From Dicaeum eximium (taxonomy: Eukaryota > Chordata > Aves > Passeriformes > Dicaeidae): a stretch of 64,000 nt of DNA. The notes beneath the pieces are model-generated. The model was not told the DNA's origin. It saw only the letters and a program-made list of their open reading frames with translations, and did no database searches. A program made the position numbers and the translations under genes. The stretch is from positions 1,806,639 through 1,870,638 of the forward strand of contig VWZP01005240.1 of NCBI GenBank assembly GCA_013396995.1, written 5' to 3'. Below are positions 11,686-23,880 of this stretch, in pieces. Each line of letters starts with the position of its first letter. The first letter of the stretch is position 1.

Positions 11686-13469
11686 AGATTTAATAGCTAA
11701 AGGTATCAGAAATGCCAAATGTGATTATGGGTGAAGCAAAACTGGAACCAAAGGGGAAAAAGTAACTACAGTTGTTTATTTGGGAGGAGACAAGGGTGGG
11801 AAAGGAGATGGATCAAGATAGGGGGCAGGAATTACAAGCATGGGAAAATGAAGAAAAGTGTGGATAGATGAGGACAGCCATGTATAAGTAAGCTGCTGGT
11901 GAATTTGGCTGTCTGATCAAGTCCTGCATAAACTGCAGTTTATCTTACCTTCTTCCTATATCCTATTTTTTCCTGTGCAGTCTCCCTCTCCAGCCTGTGC
12001 TTGTGTGGAGAAGTCTGTGTCAGCAGCCCGAGAAGGGGCCGTGCATGGCTCACAAGGGTTCACAGTGCCAACAACAGGACAGCACAGGATGTAGACATCC
12101 CTCTGTGATGAGGGAAAGGAGATTAGGACTGGGGCCTATGAGTTGCCAATAAGAAGTGGAAGACTTGGCAGAGCTGCTTCTGGGAAGAGCTGATATCATA
12201 TGACTGATACCCATCATTACAGCACTCATTCCTTAGTCCCTCCTCGTTCCAGGTGGGACAGGATCAGGCTGAATACCTTCAGCAGGAACAGAACTTTGAA
12301 GGGCTGGATATAAAATGTTTTTCCCTGCTCAGTAACATGACTCTCTTAACCTTGACGTTTCTGATCCAAACATCATAGTACATATTGCTGGCAAATAACA
12401 AAAAAACAGGAAGAGGGCTGAGGGAAAGAAGTATGATGTTTGCTTATTCTTTTTTTAATTGCTTGGCTGCCATGGAGATAAGTGTAGTGCATAGTTCCAG
12501 CAGGAACTACTGTTATTCTTGCACATGCAATTCTCTGGCTCTGTGTATGTCTATCAAACCTGAAAAACAAAGTATTTCAGGAGAGACTGGCTTTAGGAAT
12601 TCCAAACCTAACATCTACAAACTGTATTGTCTTTCAATGGTCTCTCAAAAACTTGAGACTAAGGACTGTCTCTCCATATATGAGGTTTTGAAATGAGTTT
12701 TGAAGAACAAGAATTTTGTCTGTGAATTCTGTCTTATTTAACTCTATGAACTTTGTTCTGTGTTTTTTTGGTTTTTTTTTTCCTTGTATTTCAGTAAGGC
12801 TTAAACAGCTGAGCAAAAAAGGGGGAGATGGTGGCAAACTACTGACATTTTATTTGATATTTGAGTCCTCTTTCCATAGGGAACTCTTCCAGAAGGAGAA
12901 TTTCTACACTTGACATCTCTGGTCTGGTTCCACAGCTGGGAGGAGTATATCTGCACATATAGACCACTGTTCTTGTTTAAGTTATTGCCTCTGGAAGGCT
13001 TAAGAGGAATGTACTCATTCTCTCCATGCATTCTGATGCCTAGAGATAAAACAGAAAAAGACCCAGCACCTTGAGAGTCTCTCCAGCTCATAAGAAAGGT
13101 TAGGGCAAGCCATGTACTTTAAGCCCCACTCTCAAAGTCTGTCATGGCTTCACCCAGGCTGGAGGAAAAGATCTAACCTGCAGTTAAAGAACAGAAAAGC
13201 ACGACTGAGATGACAGCATGAACAGAATCTGACCGACCTGAGAGCACCCCAAGAAGCACTAGAGCACAGGTTGGAAGAATGGCCAGCATCAATGGCCAGT
13301 GGCATATGTGACAGAAATAAAATCAGAAACAGCTAAGGAAGGTGGTGCTTGCAGCAATGCAGCAGCAAAGCTGCCTCGGCAGCAGCACTCTGACAACAAG
13401 GGAATGGCTGCACGGCTGTGTTGTGTGGGTTGTGCCCCTCTCATCCTGGAATTCCAACAGGAAGACAGA
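11686..13469. other. Unassigned intergenic sequence
   Basis: Mixed composition, with a slightly GC-richer patch near 11990-12260. A 103-codon plus-strand frame at 12385-12696 has no recognisable domain and is matched by a frame on the opposite strand. No gene supported. Confidence 0.45.
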
Positions 13470-13580
13470 CTGCAGCCACAAGACACCCAAAACGAGGAAA
13501 TAACAGAAAATGGGCAGCTGACTTGCCTAACATTTTTGGAGGCTGTTGTAAGTGAATTCCTGAGGCAAAAGATTATGCTT
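13470..13580 (+). repeat. Dispersed repeat, copy A (matches 57637-57730)
   Basis: The core words CTGCAGCCACAAGACACCCA and AACGAGGAAATAACAGAAAA followed by GGGCAGCT recur with few changes at 57639-57691. In both places the translated frame keeps the peptide words DTQNEE and QL. The next ~40 bp (ending GAGGCAAAAGAT here, GAGGTAAAAGAT there) also look related. I do not recognise the family. It could be a fragment of an LTR retroelement interior or another interspersed repeat. Confidence 0.55.
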
Positions 13581-16500
13581 CAGTAACTGGGGCCTCCTGA
13601 GGGGTACAAAATAATTGGCCCAATACAGCTACCAGCAAAGAGATTTCAGAATACATAGCAAGGATTCAGTGGCTGGCACATCTCATTCTTCATGTTAAGG
13701 AGAAGTGATCCATCCCATAGTGTACATGTTTATATGAGTAAAACTGAGGAAAGAATGATAGGATGGGTGGAGAATAAGTTTTGTTTAAAATTAATATCAC
13801 CTTTCCTTCTCATAGGGTTTTGTATTGATTTTCATTACTTTAATTTGAAAGGGTTACAGTCCTTGTTTTTTGAATATATCACTGTCATATTGGGTATTCA
13901 GCAGCTTCTAGGCAAGTGTTCTAAAACTTGAGCTATAGTTGTCATAAATCTCTGATTCAATAATCAATATTGAATCAATTATTCCATACAAAGTAGGACA
14001 GGTTGGGATGCTGAGAGCTTTTCCTCTCAGACTTCCTGGTATCAAGAATGTTCCATCCTTCTATTTATGGTGGTAAGGTCTGACAAAATAAAGGAAAGTG
14101 AATATGCACATGCAAAGAGTCAGATTGAGGAAGCAAGGATCAAGCAGTAGCACACCAGTTCTACTTACTCTAATTTTACTGCAAAAGCCTAAAATGATCT
14201 CTGGCCCTTCCCTCATTCCCACATTTATCACATCCTGTGAAGTTTGGTGCAGGGAAAGACTCCTGCTATCAGCAGGATACTTGTTGGTTGCTTGCAGTTC
14301 AAATAAGCCTGTGAGGTGCCACTTGAGAAACTGCAATGTAGTTTCATGGAGAGAGTGTTCAAAAAGAGTTTTAGATTCTGATTTCCACAGGCACAAAAAC
14401 ACTGTCTCTGCAGCATTGTCTCTGATGTCAACCTCAGGGTTCTTTTATAAAAGAGATGACAGCACTGCTTTCTCTATTCTCTGTGTTCTCTTTCCTCCTT
14501 AGCTCCTGTCTGTGTACTAGGTGAGACCATCCTCTACAGGACTTTAAAGAATGTGAATTGTTAGCATATCAACATTGACACTTCTAGCCACGTTTTTTAG
14601 GGCTTATGCATCAAGCAAAATGGTACTTTTGCGAACCTATAATTTGAATCTAGGCACCAGGAGGGATAACTGGACAACACTTGAGTGCATAACTCCTTGC
14701 CTTGCTAGAATTATTAATACCACTTATTCCTTCCTGCACTTTGATCTTCTCGGAAGGTCATCGGGTTATTCCCAGACCAGTTCCACTTTTGAAACAAAGA
14801 GAAGCCAAGGTGATATATATGTTCATGCTTAACACAAATGAAGTGCAACTAACCCTGTAAATGAGAGTACAGGTGGAAATTATTTGATTCCCTCCTTCTA
14901 ATGAAATAACTAATTCTTATTTTTACTTGAACACAAAGAGGCCTAAACAGCAGCTATAGCTCCAATGGTCACCTGCTTAATTACACTTTTACTATGTAAG
15001 TCAGCATGCAAAGGGGACACCATAAGCTGTAGCTGTAGAAATCACTGAATGGAACACAGTAACTTATTCTACTGCTAAATATTTATCTTTTTATGAATCC
15101 CTGCCTCACCTTTGTGACATTCACTAGTTTTGTTGTAAATTATAATTTGCTGGGAGCGTGTCTCTGCTTTGTGATAGAAGCCAAATGTGGATTATAATCA
15201 TAAGCATTTTAACTAAATGTGTATAGAAACAGTAAAACAATCCAAGCAAGGAATATTATGTACAGACAAGCAAATACACAAGCAACAATATAAACATGGA
15301 ACAAGCAACACATGGACAAATATCAATGATTCCACTGGAAACTGGGTAAAGATCCCAGATCAAAAGTTGTCAGTGAAGGCTCTCAATACAGACAGATTCA
15401 AACCCATTCATGTGATGTTGCATTCAAGTCTATGTGCAAAGAGGAAGTACACCTTGTGTATAAAGGCCAAGAAGTTATTGTTAGCAAAGGTAAAATCTTA
15501 AGTCTAATTCAGGAATCATTATTGGTCTAGATGTAATTATTACAGAAAAAAAAATGCAGGTAGAATATTTATGTACAGATGTTTATGTAAAAAGCCATAG
15601 TAATAGCAGTAATACAGCTGTAATTGTAAAGCACACACCTTTTAGTTTCTGCCATTTTCTTAGTGTTATCCTCACCCTTCCATTGCCCTTCTGTGTCTGA
15701 AGGTCAGCAGTTTCATGCTGGTGTTGGCAGGGGAGGGAATATTACAGCAAGTGGAATCCTTTACCAGGAGAAATATGATGTTCATGTTGACAGTATGATA
15801 TCCATAATACTGTGTATACAAACTGTATGTTTGCTAACACGCCTCTACATCTTTTTCTTTCACCCTTGGTCTGCAGCTCCAGCTTACAAAGCATCATTTA
15901 TATAATATTTGGATTTATGTATGTTATATACTATTTCTTTGCTCTTCTTCCTGGCCCTAACCCCAGTTTTGTCCAGCTCCAGGTTTGCAGATTAATTGAT
16001 CATGACTGATCTTTTTATAGCATGGGGTCTCCAGTGCCAATCCTGTGCCCCATCTCTTCTCATTCCATAGCTGTAATCCCGTCTGCCACATCTTGTGGTT
16101 GGCATTGCAGACCTGTATTTCTCTACTCAATTGAGCTGAGAAATTATTGATCTACCTGAGACAACTGCTTCTTACTGTCACCTATAGCAACCAATGCTTC
16201 TAGCACACAAAGATAAACCAAACTGATCTGGTATAGATAATGGCAGTCAGAAAAATTGCTGCCACATCCAAACCACATGAAATAAAGCTGCAGGCAGGTC
16301 ACAAGAAACTAAGACAGAGCAGACAAGCCTCAGTCCTGCACCCTTGCAGTCTCAATACCAGGCTCATGGCATGTCACTAGCAGTGACAATATCACACTAC
16401 AGGGCTACAGTTACACTGGCATGGTGCCCAAGGGAAAAAGCAACTAGGCAAAGGCACCACAAAGGCACCACCTGAACTCCTATCACGGTTATGAAGCTTC

Positions 16501-18052
16501 ATGCCTGTGGCAGGAGGATGGCCTTGTGCCACAGGGAGCAAGAAATGTGAGGGAACAATAAGAAGAAGGCTTCTCCACAAGAGATGACTGAGGAGCTGAG
16601 GATGACCACACTGCAGGTAGGAACAGTGCCCTCTTCAATCAGAACAGATTTGCAGCACCCAGGTCCAGCAGGTGGTAGTTTTCCTTCTCACTAGTGACAT
16701 CTCCTTCTCAGGTCTTTAGTTTCTACTCCTTTGAAACTATTCTTCATCCTGGCTTAATGACACTCTTGTTTGTGGGAAATGACTGATTCTGACTTGAATT
16801 TATCCTTTTTCTTAGGTTTGTGGAGGGTGTTTCTAAGGGCAGAAGATTGATTTATGATGAGTTGCAAAGGACACTTTGCTTTTCGTCAAAAATGGATGGA
16901 AGTGGTGACAGAGAATATCACCGCAGAAATCTGATAAATAGGTCAGCATCAGCATGCAGAGGTGGTAGAGATGAAAGGCAAAGGTGTGAATGGGCTGCTA
17001 GCATGGGGAGAAGGCTGTTCTGTGGTTGTGTTCTTGCTGTTGCCTTCAGGAGCTGGACAGCTGGGGAGCTTCTGCCCCAGATGAGGGAATATTTTCTATA
17101 TGTTGATGACAGCATGGGTCTTGCCACACAGAAAGCAAGTGCCTGTGTCCTATTCCTACATCCAACGTCTCACTGCTGTCAAAGAGCACCCTGAAGTTTG
17201 GGAAGAAACTACTGGAAGAAACTACTTCACAGGAACAGGAATGGTCTGTTCAGACCCATGTGAGTGTACCTTTGGGAAGAGCGAAGGGGCTTCGGTGCCT
17301 TTCAGGGATGAGCATGTTCCATCACCTATATCACCTGCAGCAGAAGGCTTTGGATGAGTTTGCCTAGAAAGGGAAGACCTTAAAAGCAGTGTAGTGGAGG
17401 TAAAGAAGAGTGATAAGCTTTGATAGCATGTGACAGAGAAGATTCTCAAGATGTCAGCAGATCTCCATGCAATGCCTTTACTTATCCAGATGGGAAAAGT
17501 ACATGAAAGACAAGGGGAAGGTGAACCTGCTCTTGGCCAAAGAGCAAGGAAAGATTGCAGTCTCTAGACAATGCTTTAAAACCTGCAGGTGCAATATTGC
17601 TGGTGATTCCAGAAATGTGACTGGTTATTGTCAGGGTGAACAGAGGCTCAGAAAGTTTCTTCTAAAACTACTGCTCTGATGTCTTCAGTTTCATGTCCTG
17701 TTGTTGACACTTTAGTTGTTTTTCCTCTCCTCATTTGTGGCATTACCCCAGGTGCTCTGCCAGCCCATATCCACTCAGCTGGACTGCAGACCTCCACCAA
17801 GAGATCTGGGTGTGCACCATTGCATATGTGGGAGAAAAATCTGTCAGTACAATGGAAATCTGTATTGTTTTTTTAATGGAAATAAATATGAGAATATCTT
17901 CCCTATATCTGCAGCATAGCAAAGTCATAAGTTGATTCACATAACTATTTTGTGTGAGTTCTTCTTCCAAGCCAACTCACTGTGGTCAGAAGCTGCTAAG
18001 GACCCATGTGTTAACTGGCAGAAATACTACAGAACTTTATTGGTTATCATTT
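13581..18052. other. Unassigned intergenic sequence
   Basis: About 4.5 kb without a gene I can support. It contains a small inverted repeat at 13954-13976 (GATTCAATA / TATTGAATC, 5-nt loop) and a short duplication 'aaggcaccac' near 16450. Frames of 113-134 codons at 14061-14502 lie on both strands over the same bases and show no domain. The 16820-17440 part is less AT-rich and has several overlapping short frames but no recognisable protein. Confidence 0.45.
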
Positions 18053-18314
18053 TTATTTTTTAAGTTGAGAGAAGGAAGAGTGTTTTAAAAAGGGCTGACA
18101 AGTGCTAAAGACAAGGTCAAAGTCATCCACTGCTCTCCCTTTGTCCACAAGTCCAGTCATTTTATCACAGACAGCAATCAGATTGCTCAGGTGTGACTGA
18201 TGCTTGGTAAACCCATGATGATTCTTCCTAATTACTTTCTTCTGCATGGGCCCAGAAATGTGCTCCAAGGGGCCTTGGTCCAGGATTTTCGCAGGCTGGC
18301 TATCCTATAATTCC
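18053..18314 (-). mobile_element. CR1 LINE ORF2 reverse-transcriptase fragment (broken)
   Basis: Reading the reverse strand from 18314 downward, the RT entry block NYRIASL (18292-18313) is followed, after a frameshift, by EHISGPMQKKVIRKNHHGF and then LSNLIAVCDKMTGLVDKGRA (about 18120-18265). These match the finger/palm start of CR1 reverse transcriptase in order and spacing. The frame then degenerates before the catalytic YxDD block, so this is a non-functional remnant. The upstream endonuclease domain, normally between ORF1 and this part, is missing. Confidence 0.85.
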
Positions 18315-18721
18315 TGATCCTCACTCTCAGATGCTTGTAGGTGCTCTTGACCCCACTGATGTGCTCTGGCAGTGTTATTGGTGCCCATGTGGATAAGCAG
18401 CAGGGAGTGATAGCCCAAGATCCTTGGTAGTTCCCCTGCTACATCTTGGATCTGAGCCCCTGGCAAGCCATGAATCGATTTAGATAGCAAGCCAAGGAGG
18501 CAGATGGGGGCTTCTGTCCACCATAAATGGAAACCTACCACTACTGTCCCCTGCCATTGCCTCCTGTCAATAATATGTGGTTTATGCATGGACAACTTGT
18601 ATGCTTCCACAGGTGCAATGTTCTGTTTCTCTCCCGCCACCAGGTCACCAAACCTGTCCTGCAGCTGTCCTGCAAGTGGAGTAGGAGCCACCTTCCACAT
18701 GCCAGAAGTCAGGTTAGGCAA
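18315..18721 (-). mobile_element. CR1 LINE ORF1 esterase-like (SGNH) domain remnant
   Basis: The reverse strand has an open frame of 138 codons. Its middle and end carry the blocks TEAPIC, LPGAQIQDVAGELP and LLLIHMGTNNTAR, which correspond to the esterase-like (SGNH/GDSL-type) domain known in ORF1 of CR1 elements. The conserved GTND block here reads GTNN, so the usual Asp is changed. The element reads on into RT sequence at 18314 without an endonuclease domain. Retroelement remnant, not a host gene. The two plus-strand frames overlapping it are shadows. Confidence 0.8.
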
Positions 18722-20978
18722 ATCAATTTTATTTAATTCAGTAAAAATTGTTTCTTAATTATCTTTCCCTTTGATGTTTCATATTACAAAGATTAAGCTC
18801 ATGCATTAATGCCTCACTGCTACTTGTGGCCAGTCTTGATACTTCGTTTAGATAATAACAGGAAAGTCAGCCTACAGTTTCCAAAAATGCATGCAAATCC
18901 TCGAATACCTGAATGTTTTACTGTCTCCAGCATTAAAATGGAGGAGGAGAAGGAAGGTTTTTCCAGATAACACAGGGTCTAAACCTGATGGTTTGTTCTC
19001 TCCTTCAGCAAGAAGGCTCTGAATACCTGTCAGAATGCAGGGTTAGTAAACAGCATATGCTAAGGATACCGCAGAGCATGTTTCAAATTTGGATATACTC
19101 CTGCAACTGTACTTTTCCATGAAAATGAGTTTGTGAAGTTTGGGGATTATTTTTGTTGATTACCTGCTTCTAAATTAGTTGCTATATGCTAACTGCGTAA
19201 TATTCTCCACATTGAAATATTTGTGGATTATTGCATTCATTTTCTATGTTATACCTGCTTAGGGGCTTTTTACACATCTGTGTTCTTCACTAAATTAATG
19301 AGATGGGAATAATTTAATTTGGATCCCAGGATGTGGGACTGGCCATGACTAAGTCTTGCAAGAAAATCTTTTGAAACAAAAAAACAAGAGAGAAACTTAC
19401 AGCAGATAGATTTGTTCTTGAAATTTCCTGGCTTGTTACACAAGTCTTACCTTCCCATTTTGTAATACCACTTGAACAAAACCCCCCAGCCCCATGCTGC
19501 ATAGTTTATACAGAGTGCTTTACTATTTTTAAAACCACAAGACCAGATTCATGGACCTTAAGCATTACTAATGCCTAACTGTGAAAACAAGCATACAAAA
19601 CTCCAAACACTCTCTCCCTACTGAAGAAGGCAGGCTTTTTTGTGAAGGGAGTGGGGCTGGTGCAATCATGCCTCAAGCACAGCAGCCACCACATCCAGCT
19701 CTGTTCCTGGCAACCTACAGATGCAGCAGCTAGCATTTTAATTACTTTTTTTTCAAGAGACCTGAGATAACAAACAAAGGCTTTGTGAAAAAGCCATGAC
19801 CAGTGCCTCACCAGTGAAGTCCATCCCGTCTTCCCCTGAAATTCCATTTCTCTTTTCCCGGTTGTGGGGCTCTCTGTTCCGTGTGTGTTTGTGGGGTTCT
19901 GTGTGCAGCAGCTGGGGAGCAGCTGTGGGTCACAGAGGCCCCTGCGAGCTTGAGGCAGCATCCAGGGCAAGTGTTGGGGTTCTCCCTTGTGGCTGCCTTC
20001 CAGGCAGTCTGCAGCTCCATCTCAAACAGCTCATGGTGCCAAAAGGTAAAGAGAGGATGTGGCACTTCTAATCCAAACCTTTTCTCTTTGTCCCTGTCTC
20101 CCAGCTGCTATGTCCCAAACAGCCCGTGGCCTAATAACTTTTTGAGGAGACAAAAAGATACAGTCCCCATTCTTGCACTCTAAGGCAGCAGAAAGAATGA
20201 GCTTGAGTGCTGAGTTATGAGGGAAATTTTATACCCACTGCTACAGAAGGATGATGGAACACTTTTCAGCAGCTGAAGATCTGTCCTGGAAGCCTCCAGA
20301 GAAGACTCAGACTTAAGAGTTGTATGTGTACTGAATATTCTCCATCAGCTTACTTTAGGCAGACTGTAGCTGTTCCAGGTAACATTCATTTGACTAAAAG
20401 AAAATGTTTACGATTTGCATATTTACATCCAAGCCAATCACATCTGGCTCCATGTGGAACCAGCAGAGAGATGGGTTCATGTTAGCTTGAAGCAAATATT
20501 CACAACAGGTTGTCTGTCTGAGCTGCCTCTTTAGAGTCAGCATGTGGTTGCACCTTAACTCTCTCCATGTTCTCTGTAGGGAACTCATACAGCTCAGAAC
20601 CTGCTTCTCAGCTCTGCTCTGGGAACTAGATAGTTTTGCTTGACTTACTCAACTACTTTGGGGAATTTACCCATGCTTTCATGTTCTGAAATCAGGCTGG
20701 TGTCACTTGTGCTCTCTTTGGGAAGATGGAATGTGTGAAAATATTCGATGTGTGAGGAACTCAAATGTTAGAGTTGTGTTTTAAATAGCAGACTAGAGAA
20801 TCACTCTTTGGCCTGTAAAATTAAAGTAAGTCTTGTCTAACAACTAGAAAAATGTAACATCATGCTGCTGTAGTAATTTTTCTTCCATCTCCTCTTTCCC
20901 TATTGCCTTCTCCCCCTGCTCACTCCCCAAATAATTCAATTTCTTACTGCAAATGCTTTTCAGTATTGAAGGAGGTGA
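18722..20978. other. Unassigned intergenic sequence
   Basis: No supported gene. A GC-richer patch at about 19800-20060 holds overlapping frames of 85-131 codons on both strands, none with a recognisable domain. The rest is AT-rich and featureless to me. Confidence 0.45.
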
Positions 20979-21035
20979 ATCAGGAGATCAAATCTATATA
21001 TCGATATGTATGATCAGGAGATCAAATCTATATAT
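20979..21035 (+). repeat. Two-copy tandem repeat, 34-bp period
   Basis: The 23-bp block beginning ATCAGGAGATCAAATCTATA occurs at 20979-21001 and again at 21013-21035 without mismatch, separated by 11 bp containing CGATATG. A recent local duplication. Confidence 0.9.
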
Positions 21036-22069
21036 GTCTGTGTTGTTTCCTGGTATATATGTAGCTGTGGAAGAAGCTGTTTTGCTGCTTCTTCAGAAGT
21101 GTCCTTGTCTTTACCATTGATCTGCTTCTACATTGGAAGGCAAGAAAACATTTTTTTTTTTAACTAAGATTGCAAAATATTATGCCACAAGATTGTTTGC
21201 AACAGGGTGAGTAATTGGACTATGAGACCCTGTATCTTTAACTTTGTATTTCAAGAGAATGTAATGTTTCAGAAGTATGAAGAAAATGTAAATACAAAGA
21301 TTATGAACTACTTCAAATTTTTGATAACAGATGTTGAACAGAGGCATTGGCTGAGAAGGTTATATCTAAAATCATAATGAAGTATAAAATTGGCTTCTTT
21401 CCATACAGTTCAGGTTCCTGTCTTGCATCTATCTCCATCTCTGTACTGTGGTTGCACATTGCTGTAACTTTCACACTCTACAAATTCTATAAGCTCTTCC
21501 AAGAAGACGTCACCCTCAATTGCTTGAGCAATAAAAGCTCTTAAATAATGCTGCTCTGCTGAAGCAGATTTGCATTTCTGGAGAAAGCTAATTCTGCAGT
21601 GGATTAATTCTTTTTTGAATTGCTGCTGAGAGGAAATGAACCTGCAGAGAGACAGCTGAGTCATAAATTTCTTGTCTGAGGTTACTTAAGGTCTTAATGT
21701 TCATTCCATACAACTCGCTTGTGTTGGACAGATCAATATTTACTTAACTGAGAATACCCTAAGCTAAGTTACTATGATTTTACTAAACTGGCAATGCATT
21801 AATAAGCACAGTAACCAAATTCAGGTTAAAATTTAAATTTGATCCATAAATCAGTAGTTTCAGTTAATAGAAAACCATACAAACGCAGCAAACTCAACCA
21901 CTGAATCCACAGAGACTTGCAGTGTGCAGATTTGCCTTGGGTAATTGTAGATAGATTTGTTTCAGCACCTAGACATAGGGTCTTGGTTGACTTATGTCAG
22001 TAAATACCTGTGCTACTGTTAAAAGTGTGTGGCTCACCTCTGAAATAATGCTATGTACAGAGTTTAATC
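21036..22069. other. Unassigned intergenic sequence
   Basis: AT-rich and without a recognised repeat or gene. Short frames at 21347-21664 on opposite strands cover the same bases and have no domain. Confidence 0.45.
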
Positions 22070-22510
22070 ATAGAGCAGCATCACAGAATGGTTTAAGTTG
22101 GAAGGGACCTTTTGAGCTCATCTAGTTCAACACTTCTGCAATGAGCAGAGATACCTTCCACCATAACAGGTTTCTCAAAGCTCCATCCAACCTGGCCTTG
22201 GCTGTTTCCAGGGCTGGGACATCCACCATCCCTCTGGGCAATCTGTTCCATTGCCTCTCTATCCTCATTGTACAAAATGTCACCCTTGCAGCTAGTCTAA
22301 ATCTCCCCTCTTCTAGTTTAAAGCCATTGACCCTACCGCTACATGTGCTTGTAAAAAGTCTGTCCCCATCTCTCCTATAGGCCCCCTTTAGGTACTGAAA
22401 AGCTGCTCTAAGGTCTCCCTGGAGCCTTCTCTTCTCCAGGCTGAACAAGCCCAGCTCTCTCAGCCTGTCATTATAGGAGAATGCTCCAGCCCTCTGATCT
22501 TCTTCATGTT
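22070..22510 (-). mobile_element. CR1 LINE ORF2 C-terminus and 3' tail, frame still open
   Basis: Reverse-oriented CR1. From about 22506 down to 22122 one reading frame stays open for about 128 codons, with the family blocks DRLRELGLFSLEKRRLQGD, FQYLKGAYR, DGDRLF and QWNRLPRGMVD in correct order. The tail with CACAGAATGG follows to about 22070. This is the C-terminal portion of ORF2, downstream of the RT catalytic centre. 5'-truncated with no promoter, hence not an active element, but it has decayed less than most copies in the window. Confidence 0.92.
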
Positions 22511-23303
22511 CTTACCATCATGGCATTTGGTACTAACCTTCAAGAAATGTTAGTTTCTGCACATATGACCTAGGTATAATCTACTGAAACAGCTTTCAAA
22601 TAGAACCGCTTTTGAATCAATGGGTACATTGACCTTTTAAGCACCTTTAGACTCATCTTTAGAAAACTGCTAAATTCCATGCCATTCCTCTACTTTTAAT
22701 TCATTACCTTCAGCAAGTAGAAAGTGCTTCACCACAGCCTGTAAGGGCATCAGGGTGCTCTGCCCTGTTGAGCTTCTCTCTGTTGAAGTGGGTCTCTCCA
22801 ATAAATCAAGTCTTTCATCTCATCTTTCTTCTCCAGACTTTCACAGGCAGGGAAAGATTTAGGGCTTCATAGATCTGTGCAGAAGAGGAAGATAGCTACC
22901 TCTCTTCTACAGGATCTTCGTTTCTTCTTTGAGTGCCAATGTTTTTTTTTTTCATAAAGGAGTGACACCTCTGTGCAAATGGTATTAGAAACGTAACTTT
23001 CTATTTCAATGCTGCAGTATACTACATCACCTTCTTAACCTTAAAAAAATGGGCTTAGAGTACTCCTACCTCTCAACACTTCAGCTTGAGTTCTGATCAT
23101 CTCAGATTTCCTTTTCTTAGAGATTTAATTTGTTTTCCACTCTCTCTCTCTGGATGTCTTTGCAAACAATCTCTATGAATCCTTAACTTCAGTTTTAAGG
23201 CAGCCTTTTAACTTGTGTGTTGCTGATATGGCTTCAGTCTTCCCACCTGCTTTCAGACTGCTTACAACTAGATCATGTGGGGCAGGTTGGATAAGAAAAC
23301 AAT
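22511..23303. other. Unassigned sequence between CR1 and LTR
   Basis: AT-rich, with a CT-rich stretch (TCTCTCTCTC) near 23140-23151. No gene or repeat family recognised. Confidence 0.45.
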
Positions 23304-23880
23304 CAGGGCTGGTTTGGGCTGCTGCTGAGTTGATTTTCTTCACAGGGGCTGGTATGGGGCTGTGTTTTGGATTTGTGCTGAACACAGGGCTGATAACATG
23401 GAGATGTTTTTGTTATTGTTGAGCAGGGCTCACACAGAGCCTTTTCTGCTTCTTATACTGGCATGATGGTGAGAGGGGTGAGGGTGCATGGGAAGATGGG
23501 AGGAGACACAGCCAGGGTAGCTGACCACAGCTGAAAAAAGGGGTGTTGCAGACCACTTTACATCATGCTCAGTATATAAAGCTGGAAGAAGAATAATGAA
23601 TAGAGAGATATTTGGAGTGATGCCATTTGTCTTCCCAAATCACTGTATAAGCATCCTCTGCTTTTCTGGGAATGGCTGAACACCTGGTTGACCACAGGAG
23701 GGGATGAATTAATTCCTTGTTTTCCTTTACTTCTGTGTGGCTTTTGCTTTGCCTTTCAAACAGTCTTTACCCCATGAGTTTTCTCACTTTTGACCTTCCA
23801 ATTCTCTCTCTGATTTTGCTGGGATAGTGAGCAAGTGGATATATGGTACTTTGTTGCCAGCTGGTTTTAAACCCTGAGAC
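23304..23880 (+). mobile_element. Solo LTR of an avian endogenous retrovirus
   Basis: The order of blocks fits an LTR common in neoavian genomes. There is a start region GGGCTGGTTTGGGCTGCTG, a 'gctgtgttttggatttgtgctga' block, a TATA box in AGTATATAAAGCTGG (23571-23585), a transcribed part with 'ggagtgatgccatttgtctt' and 'ggctgaacacctgg', then the R/U5-like 'gagttttctcacttttgacc' and a terminal 'ggttttaaaccctgag'. The poly(A) signal site is degraded (TTTCAAAC at about 23755). There is no gag, pol or env next to it, so it is most likely a solo LTR. Ends are approximate and I found no clear target-site duplication. I cannot name the family from memory with certainty (ERVL-like is my guess). Confidence 0.75.

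Noticed and set aside
13954..13976. 9-bp inverted repeat GATTCAATA/TATTGAATC
   Set aside because: Short enough to be expected by chance in AT-rich DNA. Mentioned only within the surrounding stretch.
18504..18758. Plus-strand frames of 84 and 69 codons
   Set aside because: Antisense shadows of the CR1 ORF1 esterase-like remnant.
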